DNA of 64,000 nt, from the NCBI GenBank assembly GCA_025331565.1, contig JAFREQ010000034.1, positions 4,464,001 through 4,528,000 on the forward strand, given 5' to 3'. The position numbers were made by a program, and so were the translations under genes. Below are positions 26,396-39,900 of the stretch, in pieces. The notes beneath the pieces were generated by a model that was not told the DNA's origin, searched no databases, and was given only the letters and a program-made list of their open reading frames with translations. The DNA comes from Holacanthus passer. Lineage: Eukaryota; Chordata; Actinopteri; Pomacanthidae. Each line of letters begins with the position of its first letter. Within the stretch, counting starts at the first letter, position 1.

Positions 26396-26610
26396 TTGAT
26401 CAGTGCAGACCTGAGCAGCTTTCCAGGCAATTACCAAAGTACACAGTCGAATGATTCCCTCATTAATAATATTAATTACAGTGGTGTAGCAAATGCTCTC
26501 CATAGAAACATTATTATTACTCAGTTAGCCATTAGCTCGATGGAAAAGGCTTTTGGTGTTATTGATTATGTAATCGCACAAATTGCAGGTTTTTGCTCCC
26601 CTCCCGGGCT
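26396..26610. promoter_or_regulatory. Possible conserved noncoding element
   Basis: A balanced-composition stretch with repeated homeodomain-like TAAT/ATTA cores (TCATTAATAATATTAATTAC), GTTAGCCATTAGC and GATTATGTAATCG. It lacks the low complexity of its surroundings and resembles a developmental enhancer. This is composition only; no alignment was possible. Confidence 0.3.
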
Positions 26611-26749
26611 GTCGTTTCATATTCAGACCAAGGTTGTGTGACAGGAATGTTCAAGGTACAGGTGGTACTCAGAAAGACGCAGAAATATCATTGGTGGTAT
26701 TCATTTCTGATCTTCCACCTCATGGAGAGTGCAGTGGTATCCAGGGCTA

Positions 26750-26750
<1 letters not shown>

Positions 26751-26801
<51 letters not shown>
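26751..26801. repeat. (CA)n microsatellite
   Basis: An uninterrupted dinucleotide run of about 25 units. Confidence 0.98.
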
Positions 26802-26802
<1 letters not shown>

Positions 26803-29800
26803 AGCACAGACACAAACACGTTTTATCTCTCGGAAAAGCGGAGGCGGGCTCACATCGGCAACATAAAATCTGCTTTGCAATAAAAGTTAGCGTCATTTGC
26901 CTCTGTCCCTCTGCCTGCGGCCTGTTCAAACAAAAATGTGTGTGTGTGTGTCTGTGAGAGCGTGTGTGTGCACGTGTTGGCACAGGCTTGTACTGTATGA
27001 GTGTGCTTGTTAGTAGCCTGGCACCTACCAGGATTCGTCATTGGTAGTTTACCAGATTGTGGGTGGGTGTACGGTGCATGTGCTGCCTGTATGCTGTCTG
27101 TTTTGTGTACTGTATACGCTGCCTGCATGCTGTGTCAAGGTGTGTGTGTGTGTGTTTAGACCAGCCCTAAACCAGGCCCAGGGGACATTAGCTCCTCTCC
27201 CCTAGGCTTCTCAGAAAAACAGTGTGTGACATGGCAAATGTGAGTGAGAGATATTTTTCAAGGTACAACAAGCTTAATAAGCTTTGTGGACAGAAGCACA
27301 CTGTTTAATTATGTTCACTTTAGAAGTTAAAGCATGAAAAGGACAGAATGACCCTTCTTTATGGAGACACATTTATAGAAGTTAAAAAGCTGTTTTTACC
27401 TCATTTCAAAGTTAACATTTCTGGGCAGATTCAAATCAATTCAAAGTTTTGTTGTTTAAGGGTGAAATGTAACTGTATGTGAATATCATTATCATCACTT
27501 ATGAATATCATCATAAACATTGTCAGGCGTATCAGTCTAGAGGCTCTAAATTAATATGCGCTACATAGATCTACATAGGTCTTTATATAACCTGAAATAT
27601 GGCAGTGAAGATCATAAGGTTTCATAATACAGTTTAAAATAATGACAGAATTAAAACCCCCACTTTAACCACAGCACCATGTGACCAGTCAGCTCTGTAC
27701 AGGACATCCTGTGTTACCAGGTGAATGGACCAACAGGAGGTTACCTGGACCTGCACCTGTGGATTAAGTCCAGGTCCTTCTGAACGGTCCTCGCAGAATA
27801 GATGAGGTCACGCTTTAAAGAGAAAAAGAGGGAGGGAAGGAAAGTCTTTTGTCATGCTCATGGTTTCATAACTGAAAGAGAGGAAGGGTTATAGTGATTC
27901 CATGATATTAGACAAACTGTGTATGTTTGTGCTTGTCCAGTGAGATATTTAGAAAATCAAGTAAGAAGGAGCCAATCAAATACATTATGGCTCAATATAG
28001 ACCCTTTATCCCCTGTATAGCTTCCATTACTACAAGGTCAAATTGAGCAAAACCAACTATTTAAAAATGCCCAGCTCTCTCTCTCTTTCACAAGTTCATT
28101 AAGACAACGGAGGCAAAGAGAGAAAGTATCATACTGCAATGTGCTTTAATACTTTCCAGTGTATTAGGTCAGTTTGACCTGAAAGATGATGAGAGGGTTA
28201 AGAAGGTGGATAAAACTGGTGAGATTCAATGTGTAACTTTTGTTGCACGACTGAATGTGGCTGCATCCAGTTCACTTACTGTCTGACACTTGTACAGGTC
28301 AGGTTCTCCATTACTCACTCCTTCATTCACTCTCATTGCCTGCCATCGGCTTTCCTCGTCCGGACAATAGAGACAAGTGCAAACTTGATAACCCGGCGGC
28401 TCGACTCTTAAGATGCACTTCTGCAACAAATGAACTCTCCTCCATGTCACCAGTCACTCTCCAGTATCCCCCCTCTACTCGACTCCGCTCTTGTCGAGAA
28501 ACACCTATTTACTTAATAGGAGATTCATCACCACTCTGACTCCAGCGAAGATGACTAATGTAGAAATTAGGTGCAGAGAGGATCAATTCAGTCAGGACCG
28601 GCCTCAATACTCAGAAATATGACTTGCATTATTATCTGGGCATGATGACTGAACTCCTTACTGTTAGGTGCTTTTCAATTCTGAAGATAATGAGCTTAAG
28701 ATCTGCTTTTACACGTCACTGAGGATGACAGCTGGGGTAATGCATAAAGAGCAATTGTGTAAATGTGGCAAGATCACGAGATGGAGGGATTTAAATAATG
28801 GTAAGTTCATGTGACCACAAGTAGACAACACCTCTAAAATCCAAAGCTAGTGGTGCTGAAATCAGAATATTGCACAATTTTGAGGGTTTTTTAAATTTTA
28901 CGATGCTACTTTTTTCTTTACTGTAGATGCAAATTAAGATTTTAGACAAAACATTAAACCTCTTATAAAACATGATGTATTAGTATAGACTAAACTACAG
29001 CACATGTGAAACAGTTAAAATGATATCTTTGACAAACAAGAGTAAAATGCTGCTACACATACCTCAGTAATATTTAATGCAATAAATAACACTGACAGAA
29101 GCCATTTTACTGCATAATGTGAACTTTACATTTTACTTGTAAAATCAAACTCTGTTTGATTGTAACAGAGCATTTGTTCTTGCAGTATTCCTTCCTAATG
29201 TTCTGGCCCTGAAAACACATGTAGCCAGACAGGTATGTGTAAAGATGTATAAACAGCGTACACACATATTAAATTCAACTGAAATATGACCAAATATTTG
29301 ATTAAAAAAACCTTCTGATGTAATACGGCTCAAGTGAACTGGTCAAGAAGGGCAGCAGGGGAGGTTGAGCACCTGAAGAGATGACCGAACAACTGTTGCA
29401 AAACTTGTACATGACATCTGACCTGAGTGCAGACACTGAACCTCCACCTGCGGCGGGCGAGCTCAAACATCCTTCTGCTTCACAGTCGAAAGGATTCAAA
29501 GTGACAGCTGGCATTTTGGTGCTCAGACAGACCTCTTTTCAAACTGTTTTGTAAGTACGCCGTGTCATGAAAAGCACACAGGGTCAGATCTGACTGTACA
29601 GGACAACATACTCAAGCAAAAGGACAGTTACTTTCATAGCAAGTGACCAAAAGTGAGATTAATTCACAGAAAGTCCACAATATGTTTTTATAATTGTTTT
29701 ATTGTAAATGAGAAATCCCAGTTAACATTAGTATATTTAAGAGTAAATATTTCAAAAGTCAAGTCCAGAATTGAACAAAAGCACTAAATAACAGTGTTTA

Positions 29801-30375
29801 TTATCATTCAGACTAACTGTTCCTGATCAAATTTGAAGCGCACATTTGAAATGATTTTAAATGAGCAACAATATCAGACACAACATGGAAATGAGTATTT
29901 ACATTTATCCAGTGGTGATGATTATCATTTAAGTCCCACAGAAGTGTTGCATAATGGGCTTGTTTACATTTGTTTTATCTGGGGATGAGAGATTGAGAGT
30001 GTGTAGGCGTGACGTGGGCTGTGTTGGTGATACTACAGTGTGTAGGTGGGAGGGCAAGCAAACAACTATTTGCCTGGATGTCCTGTCTTACATTTAACTG
30101 CATTAGCATCACAAGCAAACATGTCCACTGTGCATCCAAAGCAAGGAATCAGAAAATATTTTAACGCCATGAAAAGACATGAAGCCAACAACTGATCAAA
30201 CTAACAGGTGTTGTCTATGTGGGAAAAGCCTGATGTTGCTTATTTCTCTGCTCCTTTGTTGTCATATTTAATAATTAACAAATATTTAAAAAAAAAACAC
30301 ATTCAGGGCTGAAAACCACAGCCAGGGAAAGTTTGACTGGATTGGATTTGTTGGCAAGAAGAAAGTTATAGAATT

Positions 30376-30550
30376 TTGCCGGCAGTGTTGGAGGAAGTAG
30401 TCAGATTTTTTTTTTTTTACTTAAGTAAAAATACTACAGAGCAGAAATACTCTGTTACAAGTAAAAGTCTAATTTACTTCAGTAAAAGTACACAAGTATG
30501 AGCATCAAAAGTATACTTCACGTATCAAAAGTAAAAGTACTAATTTTGAA
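30376..30550 (+). repeat. Teleost interspersed repeat rich in AAGTAAAAGTA units
   Basis: GGAAGTAGTCAGA, then TACTTAAGTAAAAATACTAC, ACAAGTAAAAGTCTAA and CAAAAGTAAAAGTACTA follow in order. This is the layout of a very common teleost repeat. It is noncoding. Confidence 0.7.
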
Positions 30551-32179
30551 GAAGAAGAAGGCCCATTTCACAGTAACATATATTACATTATTGGATTATG
30601 TCTTCATATATAAGGAACCTTTAAATCAGCTGAATTGCACCAAAGCTGAAAACTGCACAGGGTTTTAGAAAAAGTAGAAAAGGTGGACTGACTAAAAATA
30701 TAATGAAAAACCTGTTACAGGGAATCACTGCACACTTTTACAATAAGACTGCAAATTATTCCAATCAAATTCACCTCAAAACCTGAAGATATGCTTTTGT
30801 TTGTCAGTCTAGGAGAAGGGTTAGATGACAAGAAATGTTTCTCAGACTAGAATAGTGACAGATAATGGGAAACAAGTCATTGATTTACCATGTTCACACA
30901 CTTTCTCCGTAATTGCATGACACGTTTTGACCAGGGGAGTCTAAGTGACCACCATTATTTCTCCACTTACATCCATTTCAGTCCTGTCTTTAAGAGAGTC
31001 ATTATAGACAAAGCAATGAGAATCAATATCTATCTGTCCTTTAGCGCCATACTGTTCACGCCATAACTATGTCACTGGGTGAAAACCTCCTCTGTATCTT
31101 TCTGGTTCCTTAACATGTAAAATCTTCTGTTGTATTATTCGTTGTTCTAGTTTGATGTTTTAGGACGAAATCACAAATCAACAAATGACACATCCAGTTA
31201 TGAAAAATTTGGATCTCCATTAAAGCTGAGTCATGTAATGACTTTAGAAAAAAATAAAAGTTCACATTTTTTTATACTAATGCACCACAGATAATAAACC
31301 CATAAACAACAAACAACATATATGCTTCAAAAATTGATATATTTATTAGACATATTCCATTATAAGGACAAACAATTATCATGCCCTCATTCTTCATGTA
31401 TATATTTAAAAAACTGTGAACATGTTGGAGCTTTTATTAGCAGATGTGTGAGTATCAAAACATTCTTCAGGTTCTCTATTTGCTGTAATGACAAAAAATA
31501 CTGTTCAAATATTTTCATCCATCTGACTGCACATGAGATATGTGTATACTGTATTATCACATATAATTTATTCATATGTGACTCAAAAGACAAAAGCAGA
31601 CTTCATTGGCACCATTTGATGAAACAGCTCTTTGATATATTGCATAAAATACAGCAATATTACACTGGCTTGTTTGTGGCATAAGGCAAACTTTATATGT
31701 AATCAGCTATTTAGGTGAACAATGGTTACACTGTGAGTATATACAAGTTAGAGATAAGAGCTCATATGTGTCAAAAAACTTTACTGAGTCGCAGGTGATA
31801 CCATCCTGTGTTACCTGCAGTAGTGTAGAAATGTCATTTGTGGGTTGGGATTATTATGGGGTGACCAAGAAGCAAGTCACATACTGATGCACATTCACTT
31901 TTGTCCCTTGACATTCTTAAAACAGCAACTCTGCAGTCCAAGAAGCTCTGCTGATGTTCTGACTCTGCAGGATGAACCCAGCATGATGACCAGAGGGGAT
32001 AAAGAAAATGGCAATGATGCCATCTAGCGGCAGAGCTGGAGTATTTCATCAGCACAGCTCTTAAAGCTTTCCAATGTATTTAATACCCATGTCCTCTTGT
32101 TTTAACTCATGACAACATTGTCCTGAGGTCGTTTCTATTAAGACCATTACAGTAGGTCCCTTTCAGATACCAGGTGGTA

Positions 32180-33380
32180 TCATGAGTCCTCTTCATTGCA
32201 AAAAAAGACATAGTAGAAGAGAGCGCTGATAACCAGCAGAGCGACGGAGAGCAGCATGTTCTTCCGATTCTCTCCTCTTAATGTCTCCAGCTCCTTGTCT
32301 AGAAAAGAAAAACAAAAGTGATATGAAGGCAGCAATGTGTGACAGAATTAAATTGATAATCTCATAAAGGAAGACCTGCAACTGCTCCATCATGGCCTGA
32401 TGGAATATTTCACCACCTTTCTGTGACTTTCAACTTTGATCACTTCTATGACTTAAAAATGCAGTCCTTAATGTTATTATAAGTTATTATATGTGACTAT
32501 ATAAATGGTAAATGGACTGCATTCATGGAGTCATTCACCTACTAAAACACACAAAATCACACACCAGTGCAACACACCCATGCGAGGTGGCGGTTTGTTC
32601 ATAGGCAGCGACTTCAAATGAGGGTTGAATTGATGCAACTGGACTTGATTGTAGATACTTGAAGACGTTTTGCTTCGCATCCAAGAATCTTCTCCGGGTC
32701 TTCTTCGGTTCATTGGGAGCTATTTTAGGCTCAGTGTCTTACTCCATGGACATGTAGACAGAGGGGTCTGTTGTAATGTCTGTGTGAATAAGCATTTGAT
32801 TGATATGGACTCACCTAGCTTTTGCACCCTCTCATTCATGATCTCCATTTCATCTTCTAGTTCCTGCCTGTGGATCAGAGAGGATGAGATGAACAGGCCC
32901 ATTAGGAAGATATTTATTCTCTGGACAAGCCACAAACTGAGACAGTCATTCTTTAGCTTTTACCCTTGACAGTAGAAACTGACAACAGCTAATGAGGTGT
33001 TGATAGAAAGTGGGATTTCTAGCTGTCACAGTCTCCACCATCATCCTCATCTTCCTCACCTCTCCTTCTCAGAGAGCTTCTCCTTTCTGCTCCTGAACTC
33101 CGCCCTCTCCAGGTTGTTTTGACAATGTGCCTTCCGCTCCTCCAAACGGTCAATCTGCAATATTTACGGGTGAAATATAAAAGGAAGTTTAGCTAGATTA
33201 AACAACATTAAACGAGAGAGTTGGCAGACATGAATGAATGAATGGAACTAGATGATGTTAACAAGCTATAACAGGCTAAAGCGCTTATCTACCGGCTAAG
33301 CTAACTAATAGCTAAAGGCAACATCTTACCTCAGTGGCAACACTGATTTTCTCTCGTCTTTTATCCTTCAATTTAGTCAT
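32180..33380 (-). CDS. ccdc167: coiled-coil domain-containing protein 167
   Basis: Four exons on the minus strand, in transcript order 33380-33330, 33154-33060, 32867-32815 and 32298-32180, give a complete 105-residue protein. All introns are GT-AG and the phases are consistent (0, 2, 1). Residues 1-17 are basic (MTKLKDKRREKISVATE). Residues 18-75 are heptad-like, charged coiled coil. GENRKNMLLSVA at 75-86 is the family signature, shared with human CCDC167 (ENRKNMLLSVA), and leads into a single transmembrane helix at about 81-99 near the C-terminus. That is a tail-anchor layout, so ER or another cytoplasm-facing membrane is likely. Molecular function is not established. The gene is divergent to kif25, with 567 bases between the start codons. 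Confidence 0.93.
32480..32740. repeat. Composite interspersed repeats in ccdc167 intron
   Basis: ATATAAATGGTAAATGGACTG is the 3' tail of a common fish element related in layout to the one at 35272-35505. ACTTGAAGACGTTTTGCTTC near 32658 belongs to a second common repeat. Both lie in the last intron of ccdc167. Confidence 0.55.
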
Positions 33381-33947
33381 TTTGTGATATAACTCACTAT
33401 TAACAGTCTGACTGAGGTGGATAAACTGTGACTATGCGGAAGTGTTTTTCTTCTTCGCAGCGTCACGTTTTTTTCCTCCCAGCGCATCGCCCCTCAGAGC
33501 CTTTGCTGCCCCCTGTCGGTGCAGCTAAATTTACCAATTACCGGTAAATCAACAACACGTGTTGGCTGAAGTCGCGTCTTTCTGCAGCAGTTTAGGTAAA
33601 ATACACTCGTGATGTTTCACATTAAGACATTAAATAATGTAGTTTCAACAACATTGAACTGAATTCTCACTTTGAATTAGAAATAAGAAAGAAATATCTA
33701 GACTATTACTAATGACTACTCCCATTTCTCTACCACTATGACTACTCCCAGGCTGAAGCTGCCATTCACCTCCTCCTCCTCCTCCTCCTCTTCTTCAGAC
33801 AGGTGAGCAGAGTTGAGAGAGCTGTTGTTGACCTTTGTTAATCGGATTATATGACCTCAGAGGACAACACATGATCAGCTGAGAAGGGAAGAGAGGAGGA
33901 TATTCATTCTAGTCTCTACTGACTCCTTTTCTTTAAAGGAAAAAAAA
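33381..33947. promoter_or_regulatory. Divergent ccdc167/kif25 promoter region
   Basis: Only 567 bases separate the two start codons on opposite strands. CGGAAGTG at 33437-33444 is an ETS/GABP-type core, common in bidirectional promoters. A (CTC)n stretch at 33770-33790 ends in CAG|GTGAGC at 33803, and an acceptor CTTTAAAG ends at 33938. This suggests a kif25 5' noncoding exon spliced to the ATG exon. Confidence 0.5.
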
Positions 33948-36900
33948 ATGCCTCTCTTTATAAACAGGGACCAAATATTTGCACATCAGGTGCATCTGCT
34001 GGAGCACAAACTGAGGGTGAGACAGACTTTCCATTCATTTAATTCATTACAGATTGTGTGCATTAGACTTGTGTCTTATCCACGGGTGTTTTCCAAATGA
34101 CTATTTAATATAATGCTCAGACTGTTTCTTATGTCTTTTATAATATTTCACTGTGTTTTCAGAGTAAAGAGGAGCGAATACTAGAACTGGAGACAGAGAA
34201 TGCCATTCTTCATTTAAGACTTGCCGAGGTAAGAAGATTTCTGCCATTCATTGATTACAGGCTTAAACTTCAGGCCTCCCTGATTATTCTATTCTATTCT
34301 AGATGAGCGTGAGACTATTATATTTATTCCTTCACCTGCTGAGTTGCTCGTGTGGGTTTTTGTGTGTTCTTCTGAATGACTTGTTGTAGACGCTTGGCTC
34401 GAAGTCAACAGGTTCTTACACCTCTGTAAATGCTCTGGAAGCTGGATCAACTTTACTTGAATGTGTCTCCAAGAGTTGATGATAATTATAACTGTATGGA
34501 TACAAATATTGTGGAGACCATTGAGTGAACACCTGAATGGGACAGAAGCTTGATACTGTCTGATAAAGAAGCCAACACATAGCAGACGTTTAATAATTTC
34601 ACCTACATGATTTATTTTCCATATTTCCAACAAGACACATTTTTAGTAGACCGGCGGATGGTTCCTTATACTGTACATTATGTTATATTATGAGAATATA
34701 GACACAAAAATCATCCCACTATGACTGTCCCTGCTTAATGCTAATACTCCAACACAGACTAGTTGTAAGCAGGCAACTAGTATTACTGAAATTAATATGT
34801 CTAATTGGTATGCATTTTTAACTGTAGACATTTTGACATCATGTAATTTATACCATTAATTAAAGGGTCCTGATACTGTGCATGTTTGCTCACAGCCATA
34901 TCTTGTAGGAGCAGATAAAGTGAACAGCATTAGTGTAATTGATTACACCTGTGCTTTCTGTACTCTGGCCATTAAAACACTAATTAACATTAAAGCACTT
35001 TCAGGTGAGCAGCCATCACTTGCATTTAAAATTGAACCGTCTGAAGCTGTTCATAACTGTATATTCACCTCCAGTAGAAGACCCTAGAACACGGAATAAT
35101 ACGATTTCTGAGCATTTAGCATCAGAGCTGTTAGTGTACAGATTTTTGGGATGAGGATAGTTCACACTGGAGCAAATTGTCTTTCAGGGAAATTTGTCGG
35201 TTTCTCTCTTCTTAACTACTCAATTGTGGACAAACAAACCAGCCTTAAAAAAACTCATGTATTGTGTTAAAATGGGGGCGGCTGTGCTCAGGAGGTAGAG
35301 CAGTTGTCTGCCCCTGCAGTGTGCATGTCGAAGTGTCCTTGGGCAAAATACTGAACCTCAAATGGCTTCTGATCCCCATCTATGTGTATGCATCCAATGT
35401 ATGCATGTGTGTGTGAGTGGGTGAATGCTGGCTGGCTTGTAAAGCACTTTGAGTGGTCGGTAAGACTAGAAAAGCACCACAATGCATCCATATAAAATTC
35501 AGTTTCACAGTTAAGCATCACATGATACAAGTGGGGGATAATCTCATTTCAGCTGCTAGTTATCGTCATCAGTTAGGTTAGTCATACCTGGCATAAAGAG
35601 TGAAGCGGTGCAGAATGAGTATGTTGATGTTTTCTCCTCTTCAGTGTCTGGGGAAACTCCGCCGGGACCAGGAGGAGGACGCCAAGGCTCTGAACCCTCA
35701 TCAGCACCAGAGGAATGCACAGAAGATAACCCGGTCAGCCCTCGCCAAACTCCTTCCTGAAGTCCAGGTACAAATGCACTGACATCTGAATGTGTGTGTG
35801 CATCATAGGTTGTGAGGTGTCTTTGTTATCACCCTACACAATAACCTCTGGGTGTGTTTGTGGCAGGCTGTGAAGCAGGACTTGAGTGAGGTTTTTGCCG
35901 TGTATTTGAGTTTTGCCACTGAGCTGGAGGAGCAGAGCAAGCAGCTGCTGGAGAAAGTGGAGAAGGCCAGCTCTTCCCTGAATGGCCACCGTGGAGATGA
36001 GATTCAGAGTAAGTATCTGAGTGTGTGCACCCATAGGTTAACATTGACATCATCCTCAGGTTAGGTTTCTGAAGGAATGATTCAGGTTCACTGTTCTGGC
36101 TCTATTAACTTTCCTGTCCTGCTCACACACCCTCACCCTCTGTGTGTGTGTCTCCTCCCTAAAGTGGTTTACAGGTTACGTGCTGGCTGTATCTCTATTA
36201 CGGTGTGTTTGCTGGTAATCCTCTCACACGGTCCCTCCCCCTCCCTTCTCTCTCACCCCGCCCCTCTGAGGTTGTCCAAGGTTGACTGTCCCGTTCTAGG
36301 CCGTGCCGCAAGTCAGGTGGTCACCATGGCTCTGATGATTGGTGAAAAGTGATCTTGTCAAATTCACTGCTTTGCTCATAATTAAGTATTTTTCATTTTA
36401 TGTCTGTTGATTGATTTTTAGCTGAAATTTGATATAATATGCATTATTTCACTTTTGCATAGCTTGTTTTTCAGAATCAGACAGATTTTATTTTAACACG
36501 TGTCTAATTGGTACAATAATAATATCAAATCCTGCAGCTTTTTAAAAAAAATATTTTTAATTGCACTGTTGGGAAACACTGATTCTGGATGCAGCAACAG
36601 CACCCAGAATTTTATCTATGCTATCTTATGCATTACACTAAGTTTGCTGGGAGCATGCCAACAAAAGAATAAATAAATGTATAAAAGGTTCACACAGCCT
36701 GTTAATGTCCTGAAGGCTTTAAAGTACATAAATATTTTACAATGAGAGAAGATAATTGAGCTGTTTGTTCTTGTTATGTGGAATTTTTGAGAATAGTTCA
36801 AATCATTTTTAAACACAGAGGAAAGATCCTGGTCATTCAACACTATTCTGATCTATTTATGTTCAATCCAGTCTATTCTTGAATGTCTCAGCCCGTCCTG

Positions 36901-39900
36901 TGTGAATGGAGGCGTTTGGTGCCAGGTGTGTGTGTGTACATGTGTGCTCCGGGATTAAAGACTTGGCCTGAATTCAAAGATTTGCACCAGAGAACAGACG
37001 CCTCTGGCTTTGGAGTCAATTTACAGTAATTCATTCACTTAAGTCTACAGAGCTGAGCCGGTGGCGCATGGCGTCTAATGCAGAGGCCACATCTCGTCTG
37101 TTTATTGTCACAAAATGAACAACAGCTTAATGATGTCACCTTTAACCTCAGTCTGTGAAAACTGAATTCTTCACATTGAATTTTGATGATTTTTCTGCTC
37201 TCCCTGCCCAGACTTACAAGCTCATGTTGCAGCTCTGGAGCGCTCCCTGGAGGAAGAGAAGGAGAGGTGCAGGGCAGAAAGGCAGAGGAGGAAAGAGCTC
37301 CATAACAGACTGGTGGTGAGGACAAATGTTTAGTGTCATAAGATCATGGATAAAACTGTAAAGACCTGCAGTATATCTGAAATAAGATTTGAGCTTTATT
37401 GTCGTTTGTTTTGCTGCAGGAGTTGAGAGGGAACATCAGGGTTCACTGCAGGGTGCGACCAGTTCTGCCCTTTGACCATGTCCAGTCCTCCACCTCTGGA
37501 TCCAGGTGGGTTAACGCATGACTCATCACCAACAAACTACTGTATGATAATTGAGACAAGCTGAAGCTAAAAATAATCCAGTTCTCTGTTTTTCTCTACC
37601 AGGCCTGCGTCATCAGAAGAAGTGGTCTTTGCGATCACTGATGTGAGTTTCACAGGCTCTTCTTGGAATTCATTTAATTTAATCACCTCTAGCTGCTTCA
37701 CTTTCTTGTGTTATTCCTCATTTGTTGTTTTCAGGACACAGTGATGGTGAATTGCATGAAAACAGGGATGCCAGTGAACAACAAGATGTTTGAGTTTGAA
37801 AGGTAAAAGTCAAACACAGCCATGAAGCCGCATGCATTATTTTATTTTTATTTCAGTTTGTGAATTATTATTCACTGCGTTGACTTTGTTTCTTACAGAG
37901 TGCATGGACCAGAGGATTCCCAGGATGCCGTGTTTGAGGAAGTCAAGCCCCTCCTCACATCTCTGCTGGACGGGTGAGTGTGAAAGGACTACATCACATG
38001 TTCTTCAAATGTATTCATTCAGCTACACTCATTAAACACAGCACTGTGTAAATGAAGAACAAACTGAGGGACATACATAATAAACAGCTCAGTATGACTG
38101 CATGAACTGAATGTCATCTCCCTCCCTGCCGTGCAGCTATAATGTATGTATCATGGCGTATGGGCAAACAGGCAGTGGGAAGACTCACACCATGATGGGA
38201 TCCCAGTCGCTGGAGGTGCACTCAGGGACGCAGCAGGAGTCACAGCAGGGAATCATCCCCAAGGCTGCTGCTGAGCTCTTTCGGTGAGACAGGAAGGCAT
38301 TTTTTATTCATTTGGCTTTGTGATATTTACAGTGTGCAGTGGCTAAACTCTGCACGAAGTGAATGTTTTCAGTAGATCTAATTTTAATGTATTCAAATTC
38401 AGTCCTTTTATTCATCAGAAATAAAATGAATTCAATCCCTGTGTTCATAATTTGCACTGAGAGTTGAAATGAAATATAACTTTTTTTTAAACTCGTCTTT
38501 ACCTCGCCCTGCTTGTGTATCTGTGGCTGCAACCCAGGCTGATCTCTGAGAAGCCTGCAGAGAGCCACGCGGTGGAGGTGTCAGTGATGGAGGTGTACAA
38601 CAACGAGGTGTTCGACCTTCTGGCCAGAGATGAGCAGGGCAACGCCGCCGGCCAGCGCCGGGACGTCATCACCACCTCCTCTGGTACCAGCCAGGTCACC
38701 TCCCTCACATGCGAGTGAGTACAGCCAGAGCTGAGGCGACTGTGTGCAGATGGTGTTCGTTTAGACTTTATATTGAAGGGTCGAAAATGTGGGATTCTGC
38801 AGTTAAACTTTTTCATAAAATAGCTTTTTTTGTAGTAGCAGTTCTTTTAAAGCTCCTCCAATCAATACTTTTTTGAAAAATGTGTCAAATTACGTGAAAT
38901 GGGAAAGGTGAAGTGATGAACCCACAGAGGATCATCACTCAGTTATTCCCCCTCAGATCTATGGAGCATTATATATTTTCCTCAAAAGTAAATTGGTGAC
39001 AAAAACAGAGCTGAAGTGAGAGGGAAGTTTAGACATCCTGACTTTCCCAAGAAACACCAGAAACACCCAGGCCAAAACAACAGACTTTTACTGAATAGCT
39101 GGTGAACAAAGTGGAGCATTTAACAGCTAAAGAGCCAGATATTCAGTATCCCCTCATCAGGTGGCCTCAAACAACACTTCAACTAAATGCCAATGTTGCT
39201 CTATAGCAATAGCAATATTGATTGTAGTCGCTTTAGTAGAAGTGCTTGAATTTGTTTCATATGTTTTTACAGGCCTGTGTCTAACGCCTCTGAGGTGATG
39301 CAGATCATCAGCAGCGTTCTTAAGCTCAGGGCTCACTGTCCCACCCTCGTCCACACCGACTCTTCACGCTCTCACCTCATTGTCACCCTCACCATTTCCT
39401 CCAAGAGCCCCAACGCACTGGCCCTGGGTGAGACGCATTCATACACAACACACACACCTCAGCATGAATGACACCTGTCGGCCACAGATTCCTGCATTGT
39501 GACTCTATCACTCGTCCATTCAGCCCGCAGGCTCCAGAGTGCCAAGAAGGACCTGCAGCGCTCCACCCAGAAGGAGTGGTGGAGTCCACGCTGTCGACGT
39601 GCCAACCCTGCCGCCCGCCACTCGTCTGACGAGCTCTGGGCGAGCCCCGCCTCCTCCCCCTGCCCCTCCCCTTCCTATTCCCCATGTCCCTCCCCCAGGA
39701 CCAGCATCTCACAGGATCCGTTCAGGACCAAGCTGCAGCTGGTGGACCTGGCAGGGAGCGAGTGTGTTGGTAAGAGAGGCTCAGCGCTCCAGGACGTTCT
39801 TTTGAGTTGGTAGATGTCGTGGGAACGCTGGTCCCTGAATGCACCAGGCAATATTTTAACTGGAAAAACATACCCTTCTTAACATGCCAAAATGCAGAAT

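Larger units (their letters stand above)
22426..32179. other. gpr6-ccdc167 intergenic region (gene-poor)
   Basis: No gene could be supported across about 9.7 kb, part of which is the ccdc167 3' UTR at the right end. Contents noted: a GT-rich stretch near 22666-22690, transposon copy C (23626-24131), a possible conserved noncoding stretch (26396-26610), a 51-base (CA)n run (26751-26801), and a repeat at 30376-30550. Confidence 0.6.

Noticed and set aside
26583..26983. Thr/His-rich or Val/Cys-rich open frames around 26.7 kb
   Set aside because: They are translations of the (CA)n microsatellite.
35282..35310. A possible tRNA gene suggested by an A-box-like motif
   Set aside because: The downstream sequence does not form a cloverleaf and matches a common fish repeat with a tRNA-like head.
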